From Streptomyces brevispora (GTDB lineage: Bacteria > Actinomycetota > Actinomycetes > Streptomycetales > Streptomycetaceae), in assembly GCF_007829885.1 (NCBI RefSeq), contig NZ_VIWW01000001.1, forward strand, positions 744,001-808,000: a stretch of DNA of 64,000 nucleotides, read 5' to 3'. Shown piece after piece: positions 43,331 to 51,740 of the stretch; position 1 is the stretch's first letter; each line of letters starts with the position of its first letter. The position numbers and the translations under genes are program-made. The notes under the pieces were generated by a model. The model did not search any database. It was not told the origin of the DNA and saw nothing but the letters and a program-made list of their open reading frames with translations.

Positions 43331-44005
43331 TCACTCGGGCGACAAGGTACGCCAGCCCGTCATGTTGAACTCGTCGAGCAGCCGTACGTCGCTGCCCTCC
43401 AGCGGGAAGGTGCGTACCTCCAGGCCGGGCGCCGGGGCGATCTCCAGTGCGTCGCCCTCGATCAGGTCACCGCCGGTCGGGGTGGAGACCCAGACGAGGA
43501 GCGACCGCATGGTCTTCCCGGGGGCCAGCATGACCTCTTCGGGGCCCTTGTCGTTGTCGAAGTACGACGAGCCCGGGTTCACCTTCACCGGCAGCGCGTC
43601 GCCGTTCTCGTCGATGGCCTGAACCGAGGGGTAGCCGTGGACCCGGGTGGGCTTGCTGCCGCAGTTGGTCAGGGTGAGCCCGACGGCGCGGTGGCCGAGG
43701 GCGGCCTCCACGGGGCCCATGTCCACGACGAGGCCCGAGTCCGGGCAGCCGGTGGCGGAGGGTACGGGGGTCGGGGTGACGGGCGCCTTCGGGAGTTCGG
43801 CGGATCCGGACGCGATGTCCAGGGGGGACGGTGCGATCACGCGCCCACCCTCGGAGGCCGTGTGCGACGGGCTCGGGACCGCTTCTCCCTCCCCCGCCGG
43901 AACGAGGAAGCCCGCGCACCCGGACAGGGTGAGCGTTCCGGCCATGATCAGGGCCGCCGAGACCGGTCCGCGTGTCCCTGTCCCCATCAGTACCCGCACG
44001 CCCAT
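43331..44005 (-). CDS. DUF4232-type lipoprotein
   Basis: This 224-residue protein starts MGVRVLMGTGTRGPVSAALI and has a lipoprotein signal with LSGC (lipid Cys about residue 29), so it is membrane-anchored outside the cell. After a Pro/Ser linker, the domain from residue 75 has CPDSGLVVDMGPVEAALGHR, VGLTLTNCGSKPTRVHGYPS and TMRSLLVWVSTP, the DUF4232 pattern with two conserved Cys. A shorter start at 43987 is possible. Function unknown. Confidence 0.8.
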   Translation of the reverse strand: MGVRVLMGTGTRGPVSAALIMAGTLTLSGCAGFLVPAGEGEAVPSPSHTASEGGRVIAPSPLDIASGSAELPKAPVTPTPVPSATGCPDSGLVVDMGPVEAALGHRAVGLTLTNCGSKPTRVHGYPSVQAIDENGDALPVKVNPGSSYFDNDKGPEEVMLAPGKTMRSLLVWVSTPTGGDLIEGDALEIAPAPGLEVRTFPLEGSDVRLLDEFNMTGWRTLSPE

Positions 44006-44141
44006 GCTTACGCCCCCAGGCCGACCCGCCGCGATGTGCGGCCGATCATGCCAGAGCAAGGAGATTGTTGAGAGTTCCTTCACCTTCGGCCGGAGAAGAA
44101 CTAAGTGGACCTTCACGGTTGTATGGGCGGACACTTCGGAC

Positions 44142-45035
44142 ATGACGCCTCTCGCTCCGCCCCGCCCACGCCCCTTCGGCCGCACCCTTTGCGCCATGAT
44201 CACCCCGTTCACCGCCGACGGCGGCCTCGATCCGGACGCGGCCGCCGAGCACGCCGCCGCTCTGGTCTCGGGCGGCTGCGACGGCCTGGTGCTCAGCGGC
44301 ACCACCGGGGAGTCCCCGACCACCTCGGACGCCGAGAAGGCCGCGCTGCTGCGCGCGGTGCGCGAAGCGGTCGGCGCGGAGGTGTCGGTGGTGGCGGGTG
44401 TCGGCACTGCCGACACCCGGCACACCGTGGAGCTGGCCCGGCAGGCGGAACGGGCGGGCGCCGACGGCCTGCTGGTCGTGGCCCCGTACTACAGCCGGCC
44501 GCCGCAGGCCGCCGTCGAGGCGCACCTCCTGCGGGTCGCCGACGCGACCGGCCTCCCGCTGATGCTGTACGACATCCCCGGCCGCACCGGCACCCGCATC
44601 GAACCGGAGACGGTGCTGCGACTGGCGGAGCACCCGCGCGTCGTGGCGGTGAAGGACTGTTCGCAGGACCTGATGGGCGCGACGAGGGTGATCGCCGCCA
44701 CGTCGCTCGCGTACTACTCGGGCTGCGAGGAGCTGAATCTGCCGCTGTACGCGGTGGGCGGCGCGGGCTACGTCAGTACCGTCGCCAACGCGGCGCCCCG
44801 TCAACTGCGGGCCGTGCTGGACGCGTTCGACGCCGGGGACACCGCCGGGGCGGCGCGGCTGAACGGGCTCCTGGCGCCGCTCGTCGAGCTGATGATGGCG
44901 TCCGGGCTGCCCGGCACGGTGACGGCGAAGGCCCTGCTGGACGCGGGCCCGGTCCGGGAACCGCTGCAGCCCGCCGGGCGCGAGGCGGCCGACGGGCTGC
45001 GAAGGGCGTACGCGGAACTGCTGGACGCCTGTTAG
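44142..45035 (+). CDS. dapA: 4-hydroxy-tetrahydrodipicolinate synthase
   Basis: This 297-residue lysine/diaminopimelate pathway enzyme condenses pyruvate with aspartate semialdehyde (EC 4.3.3.7). The complete DapA motif set is present: GTTGE at 53-57, VVAPYYSRPP (Tyr116/117), Tyr143 (LYDIPGRTG) and Schiff-base Lys171 (VVAVKDCSQD). ATG 44142 is where the family begins; the open frame upstream is not coding-like. It is convergent with dapD 11 bases away, but not with dapB, so it is probably an additional dapA copy. Confidence 0.88.
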   Translation: MTPLAPPRPRPFGRTLCAMITPFTADGGLDPDAAAEHAAALVSGGCDGLVLSGTTGESPTTSDAEKAALLRAVREAVGAEVSVVAGVGTADTRHTVELARQAERAGADGLLVVAPYYSRPPQAAVEAHLLRVADATGLPLMLYDIPGRTGTRIEPETVLRLAEHPRVVAVKDCSQDLMGATRVIAATSLAYYSGCEELNLPLYAVGGAGYVSTVANAAPRQLRAVLDAFDAGDTAGAARLNGLLAPLVELMMASGLPGTVTAKALLDAGPVREPLQPAGREAADGLRRAYAELLDAC

Positions 45036-45046
45036 ACCGGGTGGTC

Positions 45047-46036
45047 TCAGTCGTTGCTGTGCAGGACGTCGTTGAGGCCGTCCCAGACCGCGTTGTTCGG
45101 GCGGGCCTCGACGGTCCCGGTCACCGAGTTGCGGCGGAAGAGGATGTTCGAGGCGCCGGAGAGCTCGCGCGCCTTGACGACCTGGCCGTCCGGCAGGGTG
45201 ACCCGGGTACCCGCGGTGACGTAGAGACCGGCCTCGACGACGCATTCGTCGCCCAGCGCGATCCCGACACCGGCCTCCGCGCCGACCAGGCAGCGCTCAC
45301 CGATCACGATGCGCTCCTTGCCGCCGCCGGAGAGGGTGCCCATGGTCGAGGCCCCGCCGCCGATGTCGGAGCCGTTGCCGACGACGACGCCCGCGGAGAT
45401 CCGGCCCTCGACCATGGAGGTGCCCAGGGTGCCCGCGTTGAAGTTGACGAAGCCCTCGTGCATGACGGTGGTACCGGAGGCGAGGTGCGCGCCGAGCCGC
45501 ACCCGGTCGGCGTCGGCGATCCGGACACCCTTCGGCGCGACGTAGTCCGTCATGCGCGGGAACTTGTCGACCGAGGTGACCTGGAGGTGCAGGCCCTCGG
45601 CGCGGGCGTTCAACCGCACCTTCTCCAGGTCGTCGACGGCGACCGGGCCGAGCGAGGTCCAGGCCACGTTGGTGAGGAGGCCGAAGACGCCGTCCAGGTT
45701 CTGTCCGTGCGGCTGGACGAGGCGGTGCGAGAGCAGGTGCAACCGCAGGTACGCGTCGTGCGCGTCGAGGGGCTTGTCGTCGAGCGAGGCGATGACCGTA
45801 CGGACGGCGACGACCTCGACCCCGCGGCGGGCGTCCACCCCGATGGCCTTGGCGGCGCCCTCACCGAGCAGGTTGACGGCGCGGTCGGGGGTGAGCCGCT
45901 CGGTTCCGGCCGGGCCGGGCTCGGCGGTGAGCTCGGGTGCGGGGAACCAGGTGTCGAGAACGGAACCGTCGCCGGCGATGGTGGCGAGGCCGGCGGCGAC
46001 GGCGCCGGTGGTACGGGTGGAAGTCGTGTCGGTCAT
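45047..46036 (-). CDS. dapD: tetrahydrodipicolinate N-succinyltransferase
   Basis: This 329-residue enzyme (EC 2.3.1.117) transfers succinyl from succinyl-CoA in diaminopimelate synthesis. The left-handed beta-helix hexapeptide region is at about residues 165-270 ([60 protein letters not shown]). The actinobacterial N-terminal extension ([20 protein letters not shown]) is present. It is convergent with the dapA gene. The start at ATG 46036 is clear though the ribosome site is weak. Confidence 0.93.
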   Translation of the reverse strand: MTDTTSTRTTGAVAAGLATIAGDGSVLDTWFPAPELTAEPGPAGTERLTPDRAVNLLGEGAAKAIGVDARRGVEVVAVRTVIASLDDKPLDAHDAYLRLHLLSHRLVQPHGQNLDGVFGLLTNVAWTSLGPVAVDDLEKVRLNARAEGLHLQVTSVDKFPRMTDYVAPKGVRIADADRVRLGAHLASGTTVMHEGFVNFNAGTLGTSMVEGRISAGVVVGNGSDIGGGASTMGTLSGGGKERIVIGERCLVGAEAGVGIALGDECVVEAGLYVTAGTRVTLPDGQVVKARELSGASNILFRRNSVTGTVEARPNNAVWDGLNDVLHSND

Positions 46037-46204
46037 GACCAGAACCTAACCGGCCGGGGGCCGCCCCGGCGAACCGGTCTCAGCGTCCGGGCGTCGCGGC
46101 CCGGCCGCCGGCGGGGCCTGGGTCCGACCGGCGAAGTCCAGCGAGCCGCACCCCCTGCGCGGCGCGCCCCGCAACTCCCCCTCCCTCGAACGCACACCCT
46201 CATA

Positions 46205-46219
46205 GTTCCCTTTGGGAAC
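46205..46219. promoter_or_regulatory. 15-bp perfect palindrome upstream of the HxlR-peroxiredoxin gene
   Basis: GTTCCC-TTT-GGGAAC is an exact inverted repeat 70 bases before the regulator's start. HxlR proteins bind short palindromes in their own promoters, so it is a strong candidate autoregulatory site. Confidence 0.65.
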
Positions 46220-46288
46220 GGACTGTGGCAGCATGCCTTCCGCAGGTCAATCCAGTTGAATGGCCGTCCGACGTGACGGAGGAACTGC

Positions 46289-47167
46289 ATGCCCCAGCGC
46301 ACCAGCCTGGCCGACGCCGACTGCGCGATCGCCCAGGCGCTCGACGTGGTCGGCGACTGGTGGACCCTGCTGATCGTGCGGGACGCGGCGCGCGGGGTGC
46401 ACCGATTCGACGCGCTCCAGCACGAACTGGGCGTGTCCCGAAAGGTCCTGACCGAGCGGCTGCGGCTGCTGGTCGACGCGGATGTGCTGTCCCGGGAGCC
46501 CTACCAGGAGCGGCCCGCCCGGTACGAGTACCGGCTGACCCCGCGCGGCCGCGCCCTGCTGCCGGTGCTGATCGCGCTCCAGGACTGGGGCGACGCCTGG
46601 GTGACGGGAGACGGAACGACGGTGGCGACCACGCAGGAGTCCTCGCACGAGGCCGCACGGGTGCACGCGCTGGTGGGCACCCGGGTGCCCGAGCTGAGCC
46701 TGCCGTTCCACACCGGTGGGCAGCACGACCCGGTCGCCGACACCCCGTACACCGTCCTGTACTTCTTCCCCGGCGCCTACGCCCGCCAGGAGTCCTATCC
46801 GCCGGGCTGGGCCGCGATCCCCGGCGCGCGGGGCTGCACCCTCGAATCGTGCACCTACCGCGACCAGTTGGCCGAGTTCACGGCGGCGGGTGCGACGGTG
46901 CACGGCGTCTCCACCCAACGCCCGGACGAGCAGCGGGCGTTCGCGGAGGCGGAGCGGCTGCGCTTCCCGCTCCTGTCGGACGCCGGGCTGGAGCTGACGG
47001 CGGCACTGCGGCTGCCGACGTTCCGGGCCGCGGGGATCAGCCGGCTGAAGCGGCTGACGCTGGTGGTGGACCGGGACCGCACGGTCCGCGAGGCGCTGTA
47101 CCCGATCACCGACATCGAGCAGAGCGTGCGGGCGGCACTCGCGGCGGTCCGGGCCTCGGCGGGCTAG
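46289..47167 (+). CDS. HxlR-type regulator fused to a peroxiredoxin domain
   Basis: This 292-residue protein joins two domains. Residues 1-110 are an HxlR winged helix (DADCAIAQALDVVGDWWTLL, FDALQHELGVSRKVLTERLR, RPARYEYRLTPRGRALLPVL); Cys12 sits where redox-sensing HxlR/HypR proteins have their conserved Cys. Residues about 125-290 are an AhpC/Bcp-like peroxiredoxin, with YTVLYFFPGA and GCTLESCTYRD (Cys183 as the likely peroxidatic Cys, Cys188 as partner). Between FFPGA and GCT is a roughly 15-residue insertion relative to Bcp. It probably couples peroxide sensing to transcription; its targets are unknown. It has a palindrome in its own promoter. Confidence 0.85.
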   Translation: MPQRTSLADADCAIAQALDVVGDWWTLLIVRDAARGVHRFDALQHELGVSRKVLTERLRLLVDADVLSREPYQERPARYEYRLTPRGRALLPVLIALQDWGDAWVTGDGTTVATTQESSHEAARVHALVGTRVPELSLPFHTGGQHDPVADTPYTVLYFFPGAYARQESYPPGWAAIPGARGCTLESCTYRDQLAEFTAAGATVHGVSTQRPDEQRAFAEAERLRFPLLSDAGLELTAALRLPTFRAAGISRLKRLTLVVDRDRTVREALYPITDIEQSVRAALAAVRASAG

Positions 47168-47200
47168 GGACTGCCTCTTGGATCCGTCCGTGAGATCGTC

Positions 47201-47584
47201 GTGCCCGTGATCGAGTCCTGGGTGATCAATGACGACAGCCCCGTCCCTGTGTCGTCCGGGGTGGTGCTGGAGGCTCTTCGGTCGAGGATCGACAGCGGAC
47301 AGCTCGAGACGTGGCTGACCAGCTCGTCCGGACGGTCGGTGGCCTTCGTGACGAATACCGGGCGCGCGGTGGTGATGCTGCTCGAAGACGAGAGCGATCC
47401 CGGCGAGCATGCCGTGGACCCCGGGGCTCAGGGGTCGAGCGACGGGTTCGTCCTCTCCAACGGCCAGGACGACGAGTACCCGGATCAGGACACCGTCCCC
47501 ATCGTTGCGGCGTTCAGGCTCGTGGAGCACATCGTTCGCACGGGATCCTGGCCTGCGGACGCGCGTTGGGTGGTCGATCGCTGA
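47201..47584 (+). CDS. Imm1-like immunity family protein
   Basis: This 127-residue acidic protein starts MPVIESWVINDDSPVPVSSG (GTG start). The middle VAFVTNTGRAVVMLLEDESD and the end DEYPDQDTVPIVAAFRLVEH followed by GSWPADARWVVD fit the Imm1 immunity family pattern (YP...vP...a...ve...G..P..v.W). No toxin gene adjoins it, so it would be an orphan immunity protein. The family assignment comes from pattern only. Confidence 0.55.
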   Translation: MPVIESWVINDDSPVPVSSGVVLEALRSRIDSGQLETWLTSSSGRSVAFVTNTGRAVVMLLEDESDPGEHAVDPGAQGSSDGFVLSNGQDDEYPDQDTVPIVAAFRLVEHIVRTGSWPADARWVVDR

Positions 47585-47590
47585 ACGGGA

Positions 47591-47749
47591 CTGTCGCCGT
47601 GCCCGGATGAGGATGGCGGCAAGGTGGAGTGTGCCCTGGCACCGGAACCAGCCGAACTCCTCGGGCAGGTCCCGCCAAGGCGAGCAGGTTAGGCACTTCC
47701 AAGCGAGGCCTTCGACGGACATCCGCCGGTCGTTGCCGGTGGGAGCGCG
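47591..47749 (-). pseudogene. IS5-type transposase remnant
   Basis: One frame reads DRRMSVEGLAWKCLTCSPWR then DLPEEFG; this is the well-known N-terminal region of IS5-family transposases (leGilw..rtGsPWRDLPe.fG). Only about 55 codons are recognisable and the rest of the element, its DDE residues and clean terminal repeats are missing. It is an old insertion relic at the left border of the accessory zone. Confidence 0.65.
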
Positions 47750-47851
47750 TCGAGCACCGTTCCACGCCCCGGACAAGGCGTGGCCCCGCCCCCGGGAAAT
47801 CAAGCCGACCTGGGGGCGGGGCCACACATCTCTCTCGGCGGAACGGCTCCG

Positions 47852-48394
47852 TCAGTTGCCGATCCGCTCGAAGCGGAGGGAGGTGTAGCCGCGGATATCG
47901 GAGTAGATCTGACTGACGGTCGCCGCCCCCGTGGCGTCGATCCGCTGGGCCTGCAGCCGGATCTTCGTCGACTTCTTCACTCGGATCAGCTCACTGATCG
48001 GTGCGGTCTGGTTGCCACCCGTCTCCTTGTTGCCCGCGTTGACGTCGATGATCTGGTTGACGAGCCGCTCGCTCTCCGGCACGGCTGTGCCGGACGTGAC
48101 GTTCCACAGCCGCGCGGTGATGAACGTGTTGATCGGGGGGACACCTGAGAGACGGCCGCGGACATCTGCGTTGAGCTCGTAGGTGCCTGGGCCGGGGAGC
48201 GTGACCTCCAGGGGAGTGCTGGTCCAGGCACCACCGGCAGGCAGGTCGACCTGGGCGTGCAGGTGTCCGACCCCTGCCGTCGGTCGTGTGGGGGCGGCAG
48301 TAGCGGCGTCCGGCTGCGCGGCTACCGCGGTCGTGGCGCCCACAAACAATGCAGCCACTGCGACGGCGGTGAGGCCGGTACGCATGGTCGGCAT
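47852..48394 (-). CDS. secreted hypothetical protein
   Basis: This 180-residue protein starts MPTMRTGLTAVAVAALFVGA, an evident Sec signal peptide cleaved near AVAAQ (residue 29). ATG 48394 has a perfect AGGAGG 4-5 bases upstream; an earlier ATG at 48481 is unlikely. The mature part is beta-strand-like (HLHAQVDLPAGGAWTSTPLE, INTFITARLWNVTSGTAVPE, RLQAQRIDATGAATVSQIYS). The family is not recognised; the pattern resembles surface beta-sandwich proteins. Confidence 0.75.
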   Translation of the reverse strand: MPTMRTGLTAVAVAALFVGATTAVAAQPDAATAAPTRPTAGVGHLHAQVDLPAGGAWTSTPLEVTLPGPGTYELNADVRGRLSGVPPINTFITARLWNVTSGTAVPESERLVNQIIDVNAGNKETGGNQTAPISELIRVKKSTKIRLQAQRIDATGAATVSQIYSDIRGYTSLRFERIGN

Positions 48395-48743
48395 GGTTCC
48401 TCCTGGATCTAGGCAGATGCGATGTGTCTCTGCCACGGTAGGAATTCCCTGATGAGGGGGCAGCCGCTGAACGAGTGACACCAGCTTCCGCGGCAGCCAT
48501 GAGTGAGCGGGCGCACGCCTGGCCGCCCACCACCACCGCGCCCGTCATTACCGGTGCGCCAAACACGCCTGACGAGGCGTCCGGCCGGGGCGCCCTGGAC
48601 GGGTTACTGACAGCGCACGGCCGCGCGCTGCCGTCGGATCGCGTCATCCGGGGTCCGGCGTCACGGCCGCGTCGGCCGTCGCGCGCCGGCTCGGTGAGCT
48701 GTCCCGGCGGTGACGGACGCGGTCCGGCCCCGGGCGGGCGCGG
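48395..48743. other. 349-bp intergenic region
   Basis: No convincing gene is seen; it should hold the promoter of the secreted protein gene. Codon use in the possible short frames does not fit coding. Confidence 0.3.
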
Positions 48744-49280
48744 TCAGCCGGCGATCCGGCCCAGCATCTCCCGTGCGTACGCCTCGTCGTAGACCCCGCC
48801 GGTGAGCAGGACCTGGAGACAGATCCCGTCCATCAGCGCGACCAGGGCCCGCGCGGTGGCCGGATCGGTGCGCGCCGCGAGGAGTCCGGCCGTGTCGTCG
48901 GTCCACTCGGCGGCGACCGGACGCAGCGCGGGCCTGCGCAGGGCGGCGAGGTAGAGCTCGTACTCCAGCTCCGCCCGGCCGCGGTCGGCGCCGAAGAACT
49001 CGCCCAGCAGCCGGGCGAGTTCGGCCGGGAGGTCGGCGGCCGGGTCGGTGAGGGCCCGGCTCTCCCGCATGAGCCCGGCGAAGTTCTCGTTCGACCGGCG
49101 CAGCGCGGCGATCAGCAGCTCGTCCAGCGAGGCGAAGTGGTACGTCGTCGAGCCGAGCGGCACATCGGCCTCGGCCGCGACGGAGCGGTGACTGAGCCCG
49201 GCGATCCCCTTGGCACCGACCACCCGGATCGCCGCGTCGATGATCCGGGCACGCCGCTCGGGGTCGTAACGCCGCACCAT
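48744..49280 (-). CDS. TetR family transcriptional regulator
   Basis: This 178-residue repressor starts MVRRYDPERRARIIDAAIRV. The TetR helix-turn-helix lies at about residues 27-47 (LSHRSVAAEADVPLGSTTYH, then FASLDELLIAALRR); the C-terminal ligand domain is variable. Its ATG overlaps the stop of the multidrug transporter gene (ATGA), so it is the second gene of a transporter-regulator operon and likely represses it, released by the exported compound. Confidence 0.92.
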   Translation of the reverse strand: MVRRYDPERRARIIDAAIRVVGAKGIAGLSHRSVAAEADVPLGSTTYHFASLDELLIAALRRSNENFAGLMRESRALTDPAADLPAELARLLGEFFGADRGRAELEYELYLAALRRPALRPVAAEWTDDTAGLLAARTDPATARALVALMDGICLQVLLTGGVYDEAYAREMLGRIAG

Positions 49281-49600
49281 CAGTGCGCACCGCCCAGGTT
49301 GAGCACCACCACACCGGCGATGACCAGCGCGATGCCCGCCACCTTGACCAGGTTGCCGGACTCCCCCATGAACAGCATCCCTATGACGGCGACGGCGGCG
49401 GTCCCGATGCCGGCCCAGATCGCGTAGGCCGTGCCCATCGACATGGTCTTGAGGGTCTGGGCGAGCAGCGAGAAGGCGAGGAGATAGCCGACGACGGTGA
49501 TCAGTGAGGGCCAGAGCCGGGTGAACCCCTCGCTGTACTTCATGGCGGTCGTCCCGGCCACCTCGGCCGCGATGGCCGCGGCCAGCAGTCCATATCCCAT
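49280..49600 (-). CDS. small multidrug resistance (SMR) efflux protein
   Basis: This 106-residue EmrE/QacC-like transporter has four membrane helices and the essential membrane Glu at residue 13 (AAAIAAEVAGTTAMKYSEGF), with WPSLITVVGYLLAFSLLAQT and AYAIWAGIGTAAVAVIGMLF as expected. It works as a proton antiporter for cationic drugs. ATG 49600 (MGYGLLAAAIAAEV) is the family start; an ATG at 49618 is possible. No clear ribosome site precedes either, so it may be leaderless. The downstream TetR gene overlaps it. Confidence 0.92.
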   Translation of the reverse strand: MGYGLLAAAIAAEVAGTTAMKYSEGFTRLWPSLITVVGYLLAFSLLAQTLKTMSMGTAYAIWAGIGTAAVAVIGMLFMGESGNLVKVAGIALVIAGVVVLNLGGAH

Positions 49601-49602
49601 GT

Positions 49603-49614
49603 GTACGAGTGTAC
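49603..49614. promoter_or_regulatory. short inverted repeat at the SMR/TetR operon start
   Basis: GTAC-GAGT-GTAC lies 3-14 bases before the transporter ATG, a plausible TetR-binding palindrome. The arms are only 4 bp, so the call is tentative. Confidence 0.4.
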
Positions 49615-49710
49615 GCATCGACGGGTGCGGAACCGCCAGGGGTCACGCGGGCACGAGGGGCGCTACCGTGGTCCGTCCATGTACATGATCGACTGACCGA
49701 CGGAGCAGCA

Positions 49711-50847
49711 GTGGCGCAGGACGCAGGGTGGGGCGGCGGGCAGTACGAGGGCGCGCCGTACGGGGGACCTCCCGGAGGGCCGCCCGGTTGGGGGCCCGGT
49801 TGGGGCGGCTGGGGCGGTGGCTGGATGCCGCCCAAACCGGGGGTGATACCCCTGGGGCCGCTGAGGCTCGGGGACATATTCAACGGTGCGTTCGCCACCG
49901 TGGGCCGATACGCCAAGCAGTTGTTCGCCATCGGCGCGGCCGTGTACGGCGGGGCGTTGGCCGTGGTCGCGGCGACGCTCGCGATCGCGTACTCGGCCAC
50001 CGCGGGTCATCTGGACCGGATCTTCTCGCTCAGCGCCGACGACAAAGTCAGGACCGAGGACTGGGCACCGGTAGTGATCGCCCTCTGCTCGACCGCGCTG
50101 GTGTGCCTGATCATGGGCGTGCTGTCCACGGCCATGATGTACGCGGCCGTACCGGCGGTCCTCCAGGAAGCCGTCCTGGGCCGGCCGGCCACTTTCTCCG
50201 CCGTCTGGCGACGCGCCTGGTCACGGGTGCCCGCCGTGATCGGAACGGTGTTCCTGACCTGGGCTATCGCGATGATCCCGATCCTGCTCGCCTGGGCCGG
50301 CGCTGTCGCGCTGATCATCGGCGTGGTCAGCAGGGACAGCGGTGACGGCATCTCGGTGACACTGATCGTTATCGGCATCCTCGGCGCCCTGGCGACGGCA
50401 CCGCTGGCGGTCTGGCTCTGGGTGAAGTTCAGCCTGGCCCCCTCGGCCGCGGTCTTCGAGAACCAGGGACCCATCGCCGCGATGCGCCGCTCGTCCCTGC
50501 TGGTGCGCGGTGACTGGTGGCGGATCTTCGGGATCAGCCTGCTGGCAGGCGCCGTCGCGGGGGCCGCGAGCTACGTGATCCAGCTGCCGTTCTCGTTCAT
50601 CGGCATGTTCTCGGGCTCGCTCGGCTCGGCGAACCTGGGCGACCACCCGAACCCGGCCTCGATCATCGTCGCCATGAGTGGCTATCTGGTGGCCGTGGCG
50701 ATCGGCCAGCTGATCAGCCAGCTGATCGTGGCCATCTTCCCGCCGCTGGTGACCGGGCTGCTGTACGTGGACCGGCGCATCCGCACCGAGAACCTGGGCC
50801 CGGTCCTCGCCGAGGCGGCCGCGGTGCCGCCGCAGTACACGGGCTGA
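49711..50847 (+). CDS. multi-pass membrane protein with Gly/Pro-rich N-terminus
   Basis: This 378-residue protein begins at GTG 49711 (VAQDAGWGGGQYEGAPYGGP), GGAG 6 bases upstream. A Gly/Pro/Trp/Tyr-rich disordered N-terminus (residues 1-40) is followed by about six membrane segments (KQLFAIGAAVYGGALAVVAA, PVVIALCSTALVCLIMGVLS, VPAVIGTVFLTWAIAMIPIL, IVIGILGALATAPLAVWLWV). It resembles the glycerophosphodiester-phosphodiesterase membrane-domain family common in actinobacteria, but the enzyme domain is absent. Function unknown. Confidence 0.82.
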   Translation: MAQDAGWGGGQYEGAPYGGPPGGPPGWGPGWGGWGGGWMPPKPGVIPLGPLRLGDIFNGAFATVGRYAKQLFAIGAAVYGGALAVVAATLAIAYSATAGHLDRIFSLSADDKVRTEDWAPVVIALCSTALVCLIMGVLSTAMMYAAVPAVLQEAVLGRPATFSAVWRRAWSRVPAVIGTVFLTWAIAMIPILLAWAGAVALIIGVVSRDSGDGISVTLIVIGILGALATAPLAVWLWVKFSLAPSAAVFENQGPIAAMRRSSLLVRGDWWRIFGISLLAGAVAGAASYVIQLPFSFIGMFSGSLGSANLGDHPNPASIIVAMSGYLVAVAIGQLISQLIVAIFPPLVTGLLYVDRRIRTENLGPVLAEAAAVPPQYTG

Positions 50848-50962
50848 GGGCGTCTCCCACCGGGCAGGCACCAGGGTTCAAGCTCCACAGGGGCGTCCTC
50901 GCGTCCGCGACCTCCGACCGACATGATCCGAACCTGGAACACGTCCCAGGGCTCGACGCAAA

Positions 50963-50999
50963 GCGCCCGCCCCTTCCGGTCGTGCCGGGGGGCGGGCGC
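50963..50999. terminator. hairpin between convergent genes
   Basis: GCGCCCGCCCC (50963-50973) and GGGGCGGGCGC (50989-50999) form an 11-bp perfect stem with a 15-base loop that can pair further. It lies between the stops at 50847 and 51014 and can act on both genes. Confidence 0.8.
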
Positions 51000-51013
51000 C
51001 TGGCGCAGGGTGC

Positions 51014-51463
51014 TCAGCCCTGGAGCTTCATTCCCTTGGGGGAGCTGAGGCCCTTTTCGGGGTGGGCACGGAACGTCGCCGTCCATGCCGTGAGCGGGCA
51101 GGAGGTGCCGTTGGGGTGCTGCTCCGTCAGCTTGGCCCGGGTGCTGTCCTCGACGACCGTGTCACCGCTCTTCGCGGAGGTTACGGTGAGTCGTACCGGC
51201 ACGGTGGTCGCGCCGACGTCGTCGGGGAGTCGGACCGTCAACAAGGTGAAGGGGTCATCGGGGTTGCCCGATGCCTTCTCCTCGCAGCTGTCGTCCACGC
51301 ACAGCCGGATCTTCATCTCATCCTGGCCGCCGAAGTCGGCGGGCCGCCACACCGCGGACACCTGTGAGTCCGCGTCGGCCTGCCGGCACGGTGCGTCCCG
51401 GCCGAAGACCGAGCATCCGGTCAGGGCCACCACCAGCAGCGGGGCGAGGAGAGCACGGCGCAT
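51014..51463 (-). CDS. hypothetical lipoprotein
   Basis: This 149-residue protein starts MRRALLAPLLVVALTGCSVF; the LTGC lipobox (Cys17) marks it as a lipoprotein. The mature part carries Cys pairs (APCRQADAD, IRLCVDDSCEEKA, TSCPLT), likely disulfides. GAGGT precedes ATG 51463. No family was recognised. It sits beside a decayed protease fragment on the same strand. Confidence 0.75.
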   Translation of the reverse strand: MRRALLAPLLVVALTGCSVFGRDAPCRQADADSQVSAVWRPADFGGQDEMKIRLCVDDSCEEKASGNPDDPFTLLTVRLPDDVGATTVPVRLTVTSAKSGDTVVEDSTRAKLTEQHPNGTSCPLTAWTATFRAHPEKGLSSPKGMKLQG

Positions 51464-51475
51464 ATCAATACCTCG

Positions 51476-51740
51476 CTACTGTGCCGGGGAAGGCCCTGTT
51501 GGCCGGCCCGATATCGGTGAAGGGGCGAAGTACAGCCGACACGGGTCGAAGAAACCGCCGCTGTTGTCGTCGCCATCACCCCCGCCGCCGCCGCCGGAAA
51601 TGATGCCCTTGGCGAAGGTGCGTCCGATGCCATCGACGGTGTACACCGGGCCGCCGGAGTCACCTTCCTCGTTGCCACGATCAACGAATGGCTGTGACCA
51701 GCCAATGGTCGTTGAGCGGCACAGCCGGAGCTGGTGCTCA
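51476..51740 (-). pseudogene. remnant of a trypsin-like serine protease
   Basis: One frame reads HQLRLCRSTTIGWSQPFVDR, then GNEEGDSGGPVYTVDGIG. GDSGGPVY is the catalytic-Ser motif of S1 family (streptogrisin/trypsin-like) proteases, followed by a Gly-rich C-terminus (ISGGGGGGDGDDNSGGFF). The His and Asp of the triad and the N-terminal two thirds are missing, and the fragment abuts the stop of the SMI1-domain gene. It is a 3' relic of a lost protease gene. Confidence 0.65.

Noticed and set aside
46247..47827. A 526-codon minus-strand frame opposite the HxlR-peroxiredoxin gene
   Set aside because: Only its first 80 codons carry sense (transposase relic); the rest is the shadow of the plus-strand genes.
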